From assembly GCA_964609385.1 (NCBI GenBank), contig CAZSSM010000080.1, forward strand, positions 1 to 30,779: a DNA stretch of 30,779 nucleotides. The letters are read 5' to 3'. Shown piece by piece: positions 26,126-30,779 of the stretch (position 1 is its first letter; the number at the start of each line of letters is the position of its first letter). The position numbers and the translations under genes are program-made. Source of the stretch: CAZSSM01 sp964609385 (GTDB taxonomy: Bacteria > Planctomycetota > Planctomycetia > Isosphaerales > Isosphaeraceae). A model generated the notes under the pieces. It saw only the letters and a program-made list of their open reading frames with translations. It did not search any database and had not been told where the DNA came from.

Positions 26126-29100
26126 GTGACCAACCGAACCGATACGACTCCGTTCGAGGAGACGCCCAACATCATCGCCGACACCATCAACGTCACGGTC
26201 AGTGGTTCGGTGGGAGAAGCGATTGACGGAGTCCAGCAGATCTATGTGACCAACGGCGACATCGCCAACATTCAGGACGACGCGAATAACACGACCAAGG
26301 TCAACCTCCTCTCGGCCGATCCGGAAGACCTGGCCTTCTTCCTTGACGAGCGACCCTCTGGTCTGGTCGCCTCCTGGTCGCTCGATGAAGCCTTGGGGAC
26401 CGAGTATGTCCAGGACAACACAGGCAGCGGGTTCGATGGGGCTCCGGGAAATGCGACATTCGGTGAGGATGGAGCCCTGGATGTCACGGGAACGGCAGCC
26501 TCGTTCGATGGATCGTCCAGCATCGACGTTCCCTATTCGGAGGCACTCAACCCCGATAGCTTCACCTTGTCGATCTGGGCGAAGCCGACGGGAGGAAGCG
26601 GCAACCGATCGCTCGTTACATCCCGACCAGCGGATGACCAGGCCATCGGGTACATCCTGCGGATCAACCCGGACAACACCTGGGCGTTCTGGACGGGCAA
26701 CGGGTCGAACTGGCAGCTGCTCTCCGGTCCCGGGGTAGCCTTCAACGAATGGTCGCATCTAGCGGTGACCTACGATGCTGCGAGCAGCTCGAAGGCCCTG
26801 TATGTCAACGGAAGCCTCGTGGCTTCGACAACATCGCACACGTACGTTCCAAACACCAATTCGGTACTCCGGTTCGGAAACGGAGGGAGCGATGGCACGT
26901 CGCAGCCTTACGTGGGCCTTCTGGACGACGTGGCATTGTTTGACTCGACACTCGATGTGAACGAGATCGGGACGCTGATGACCGATGGGGTCACTCCGAC
27001 TCCGACTCCCTGGATCGAGGTCGATGACGGTGACGGTATTGTCGAGGCTGACGAATACAATCTGATCGAACTCACACTTCGCGAGGATGTCAACGTTGCC
27101 AGCAGCGACTCGCTGTTCCCAACGACGGTCTCAGCCACGGCTCCCGAGGGAGTATTGCTCGGATCCAATGGAGATCTGATCCTCAATCAGATCAATGCAG
27201 GTAATCGGGATATTCGAATCAAGGCGGAGGGTGGGATCTTCGACGGTGCCAACCAAGGCGTTCCGAACCTCGTGGGACGCAATTTGGTCATCGAGTCTGG
27301 CTCGGAAAGCATTGGTTCCAATGGTCAGCCTGTGACCTTCGAACTGACTGGAACCCTCACCGCTCGTAGCTCCCAAGATGTCTATCTGGAATCGCTTGCG
27401 TCAGCGGCCCAAGATGTCCAACTGCTCACGATCCTTGCCGATGGTGGCGTAAGCCTCGCAGCACCTGGTGCGATCGTGGATGCCAATGACCCAGTCGACG
27501 GGGCGGGCAATCAACTCGTACCGGTCGTCAACATCATCGCAACCAGCGCGAATCTGGAAGCCGACCAAGTCGGTACCGTTGGCAACCCGGTCGAAGTTCA
27601 GCTCGATGGTGGTGCCTTAAGCGGCCGAATTGGCACACAGCTCGATATCGCGGGGCTCGGTGAACTGCTCGTCGAGGGCCTGTTCACAGAAACGGGTCTA
27701 CTTCGGATCACCGCCCAAAACGACCTGCGCCTGGGCCTGATTGAAACGACGACAGCAACAGTCGACTTCACCTCCCTCAACGGCTCGATCCTCAACAACG
27801 CCCAGGACGGATTGAACCTCTATGTGGGCGATGCCACCCTAAGGGTTATCGAGCCGAACGCTACGATCGGGACGCCCAGTAGCCCCGTCTCGGTCTTCGA
27901 AGGGGCAACGATCTCGACGTTTGGGCCATCAGTGAATCCGGATGACTACGCCTACTTGACGAGAACAGCTCTTCCGTTGGGCATCTTCATCGATGGTGGG
28001 ACCTTAGACACGAGTGGTCTCACGTCACTAGCAGACTTCAACGGAGACAGCTACCTTGATGTCCTGACTGTTTTTGGAAGGTCTTTGAATATCTACCAGA
28101 ATAACCAAGATGCGAAATTTACAAACCTTGGTCCTGTCCTCAATGTGAGTCAAATTTCGGATGTTCGTGCTGGCGATCTCAACAAAGATGGCTTTGACGA
28201 CCTTGTCGTGACGAGCCTGGACCTCGGAGGCCCTGGAGGTCAAAACTATGTCAGAATATCGATCTTCTTGAGCGACCGGACTCAAAACGCTTCGTTCACA
28301 ACGCATCAAGTGATCGACTCGACGATCTTGTACGACTCTCGTTCTGAAGAAGAGATTCCGTTTCAGCTCATTGACCTCAATGGAGACACCCATCTCGATA
28401 TTGCCCTAGGCGATGCCACCAGCCGCCAAATCGTCATCTTCCAGGGAAGCCAGTCTGGTACGTTCCAACAAACAGCCCAGATTCCTTATCCCAGCTGGCA
28501 CCCGTCGTCACAGCCTTTCCGGTTCGCTGAGATGACCGGCGACGACTACTCCGATATCATCTGGGGAGGCTTTGGTTCGGGTCAGTCACCATTAACCAAC
28601 GATTTCGCCTTACGGATCGTTCCCAACGATGGGAACGGCGGTTTCGATAACTCCAAGACAGCTGTTTTCTTCTTTGAATCTACCACAGAGTTCATTCTCG
28701 ATAACAGGAGCGGACTCCTTGGTTACGACATTGGTGATATCGACAACAACGGACTTAATGATATTATCGTTTCCCGAAGAAGCGTCTTCAATTTTGGGAC
28801 TCCCAACGCGTCATCGAATATCATCTGGTACAACCAAGGGCTTACGACAGTTCCTCAGGGCAATGATATTCAGGGTGGAATCTCGCCTATCTCTGGCACA
28901 ACACGATTGCTATTCAGCGGCCGAGAACAAGTCAATGTGATCTATACGATCCAACCAAACTTAGTGGATCTCGACCTCGATGGTGATCTCGATTTGATCA
29001 TGCAGAACTCGCGAGGAGTCCCGAACCAGGCTCTTCTCAACGACAATGGACAGTTCATCAGTACGACACAAGGGTTGGGGCTTACGGGGGCTTTCGGATT

Positions 29101-30779
29101 TGGGGCTGTGAACATCGGTGATCTTGATCGTGATGCGGACCAGGATCTGCTCATTGGTGATGAAATTTGGCTCCAAGTGCGCGAACCGATTCTCAGGCCG
29201 GACCAAACATTTGAACTTTACGAAAACCGTGTTGCGAACGAGGAGGTCTATACCGTTGAGGCCCTGCCCGCGGACCAAGTTGCCACCTATTCTCTCGATC
29301 TAGTCACCAACAATGGTCTCGATGTGACGGCCAACTGGGCGATTGATCCAACGACTGGGGCCATCCGGGTCGTCGATCCGAGTCGGCTCGATTATGAAAG
29401 CTTGTTCGACAATCAAAACCCTGCCCGTGTCGAGTTTCTCTTTACGGTCACCGTCACGAGTCCACGAGGTGCCACTTACACCGACACCATCACTAGCGAA
29501 TTGCAAGATATTAATAATAGACCGGATTTGGGCTCGGCCTTCTACGGTTGGTTTGCGACCGATTTGAGCAACTACTCCATCGACGAGAACGCAGCGCCGG
29601 GAACGAACTTCGACGTCTCTTCCCTAGCACGTACCACGAGTCCTGGATTTACCGACTTGGGTGTCGACCGAATCATCGGCTACGAGATCGTCGGCGGGTC
29701 AAGTGGTTACGAGCAGTTTTCGATTGACAGCGAAGGGATTCTCACCTTTGTGGGTGGTACGTTGTCCTACGAAGATTTCCCTCAGAATCAGAAATACATT
29801 GACTTGCAGATTCAGGCCTTCGATTCCGAAAACGACACGAATGGTCCGGGAACTCTTCGCCTGCACATCAATAATCTCTACGAAGGCCCGACCTTCCTCG
29901 ACGTGCCTGACCTCGCCGCGAACCCGACCGTCGTTGAGGAGGGTTCTCCGGTCAGCATCACGCAAGCCTTTGCTAACACCGGCACGGTGGTGACCCAGAT
30001 GTCTGCCTCGTTCGGCACGATCGTCGACAATGGTGACGGGACTTGGACATGGACCTACACCGCCGGCAATGGTTCGAATCAAAGCGAAATCGTCACGATT
30101 ACTTCGACCGAGCAAAGCGGGCTCTTCGTATCGACCACCTTCAACCTGAAGGTGATGAACGTCGCGCCGACGCTGACCTTGGGCTCGCCGACCGGCGGCG
30201 TTGAGGGATCGGTCCTCACCGGTCCTAACCGTCAAGGAACCTACACAGGAACCTATTCCGATCCTGGGTCGGATCGTGTGACTATCGTTGCGGACATTGG
30301 TCGCATCATTGAACTTGATAGCGATCGTTGGACATGGCTGGCTGATCCTTTCGCAAACTCGCAATCTGGACAGGTGGTCACAGTCACCGCCACTGACGAG
30401 GATGGTGCCAGCTCCCCGGTTCAGTTCACCATCGTCACCGACGACTTAGCTCCGGTCCTGGAGGCACAGAGTACTCAGCTTGTTGGCAACGAGGGCGGAA
30501 TCGTTTCCACAACCGGAACCGTCTCAGACCTCCATGGCTACAACCTGATCGCGACGTCCGGCGATCTGATCGATCATGGGGACGGAACCTGGTCCTGGAG
30601 CCAATCGATCGTCGATGGTGATGGCGAGCTGCCCGATGTCACGATTCTCGCGACCGATGGGGCCTTGAATGAGACTTCGATCACGCTCGCCATTGAGGAA
30701 CTCAACGTCGCTCCGAGTGTCCGCCTCTCGCTTGACCAGACGACCATCCAACCCGGTACATCGGTCAACCTCCGGATCA
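25949..30779 (+). CDS. Giant surface protein, 3' part in the +1 frame (partial)
   Basis: The frame is free of stops from 25721 to the window edge and carries about 1,610 codons of coherent protein from about 25949. It has no plausible own start, ribosome binding site or leader at its beginning, and it picks up the protein pattern exactly where the upstream frame loses it. Domains in order: a LamG-like domain (26360-26982), further haemagglutinin-like strands (about 27000-27990), seven FG-GAP/VCBS calcium loops (28034-29160), cadherin-like segments (about 29200-29890) and PKD/Ig-like repeats (about 29920 to the edge). Carbohydrate binding and calcium-dependent folding at the cell surface are the family-based expectation. 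It is read here as the continuation of the gene starting at 11095 after a one-base frame change; the C terminus lies outside the window. Confidence 0.8.
26360..26982 (+). other. LamG/concanavalin A-like domain
   Basis: About 208 codons begin G-L-V-A-S-W-S-L-D-E and run through A-S-F-D-G-S-S-S-I-D-V-P-Y, F-T-L-S-I-W-A-K-P, W-S-H-L-A-V-T-Y-D and L-Y-V-N-G-S-L-V to G-L-L-D-D-V-A-L-F. These are the successive strands of the LamG/LamGL jelly roll, in the right order and complete. Such domains usually bind sugars or matrix proteins. Confidence 0.85.
28034..29160 (+). repeat. Seven FG-GAP/VCBS-type propeller motifs
   Basis: Calcium-loop motifs of the D-x-[DN]-x-D-x-x-x-D type or close variants occur near 28034 (D-F-N-G-D-S-Y-L-D), 28174 (D-L-N-K-D-G-F-D-D), 28374 (D-L-N-G-D-T-H-L-D), 28531 (E-M-T-G-D-D-Y-S-D), 28736 (D-I-D-N-N-G-L-N-D), 28969 (D-L-D-L-D-G-D-L-D) and 29122 (D-L-D-R-D-A-D-Q-D). 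Spacing is 47-78 residues. Seven copies equal one complete integrin-alpha-like beta-propeller. Confidence 0.85.
29200..29890 (+). other. Cadherin-like segments
   Basis: Two consecutive cadherin-like units are visible. The first contains W-A-I-D-P-T-T-G-A-I-R and L-D-Y-E-S-L-F. The second starts I-D-E-N-A-A-P-G-T and has F-S-I-D-S-E-G-I-L-T-F and L-S-Y-E-D-F-P. The family hallmarks D-E-N, a G-x-L/I-turn and L-[DS]-Y-E are present, and calcium-rigidified rods are the usual role. Confidence 0.65.
29920..30779 (+). repeat. PKD/Ig-like repeats running off the window
   Basis: Three tandem units of about 80-90 codons share a G-D-G-T-W-x-W or D-x-D-R-W-T-W core, then a V-T-[IV]-x-[AS]-T-D strand. 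They lie at about 29920-30160, 30165-30445 and 30450-30705, and a fourth begins at about 30706. The pattern fits PKD/Ig-like beta sandwiches common at the C-terminal side of giant planctomycete proteins. The last unit is cut by the window edge. Confidence 0.65.

Noticed and set aside
25999..30779. The 3' open frame as an independent gene
   Set aside because: There is no suitable start, ribosome binding site or leader near its beginning, and its protein pattern joins the upstream frame at about 25950 with sibling segments on both sides.

Overview
The window looks like a chromosomal segment from a planctomycete, probably an Isosphaeraceae/Gemmatales-type lineage. Three gene types support this. 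One is an ECF sigma factor gene directly abutting a large Ser/Thr kinase gene with WD40-like and TPR regions. The second is a giant surface protein that opens with a LEPR-XLL-type motif (read here as ALEQRTLLS). The third is a polytopic membrane protein with a GT-C-like layout. The taxonomic call rests on these families and moderate-to-high GC; no marker gene is present.

Layout from left to right. Positions 1-62 are T-rich and are followed by two CRISPR-like repeats (63-100 and 136-173) around one 35-bp palindrome-rich spacer. Positions 174-887 hold no gene I can support. A CvpA-family membrane protein (904-1638, +) ends in a stem-loop, followed by a 680-residue polytopic membrane protein (1840-3882, +). 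A kinase gene (4161-9305, -) and a sigma factor gene (9312-9962, -) form a tight two-gene unit transcribed leftwards, sigma gene first. The roughly 1.1 kb between the sigma gene and the giant gene contains the decayed 3' end of an IS3-family transposase (about 10235-10500, -), two hairpins and no intact gene.

From 11095 to the right edge there is one giant gene. Its first 4,967 codons are open in one frame and end at a TGA at 25996-25998. The reading continues without a stop in the +1 frame from about 25949 to the end of the window, so the intact product would exceed roughly 6,560 residues. Its modules in order are: a basic leader with the LEPR-XLL-like motif; beta-strand repeats; a tandem array of about eight recognisable 'HGF/GD...IGGL' modules; a Ser/Asn/Thr linker; a long Gly/Ala-rich beta-repeat domain; haemagglutinin-like beta segments; the frameshift; a LamG/concanavalin-like domain; seven FG-GAP/VCBS-type calcium loops, enough for a full beta-propeller; cadherin-like segments; and PKD/Ig-like repeats that run off the edge.

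Functional reading. The sigma/kinase pair is likely a self-contained signalling unit in which the membrane kinase controls the sigma factor, by analogy with known ECF-kinase pairs. The giant protein is probably an exported adhesin or cell-surface matrix protein. Whether the divergent sigma factor controls it cannot be decided from sequence alone. The most notable items are the frameshift inside the giant gene, the HGF/GD module array and the CRISPR-like repeat pair.
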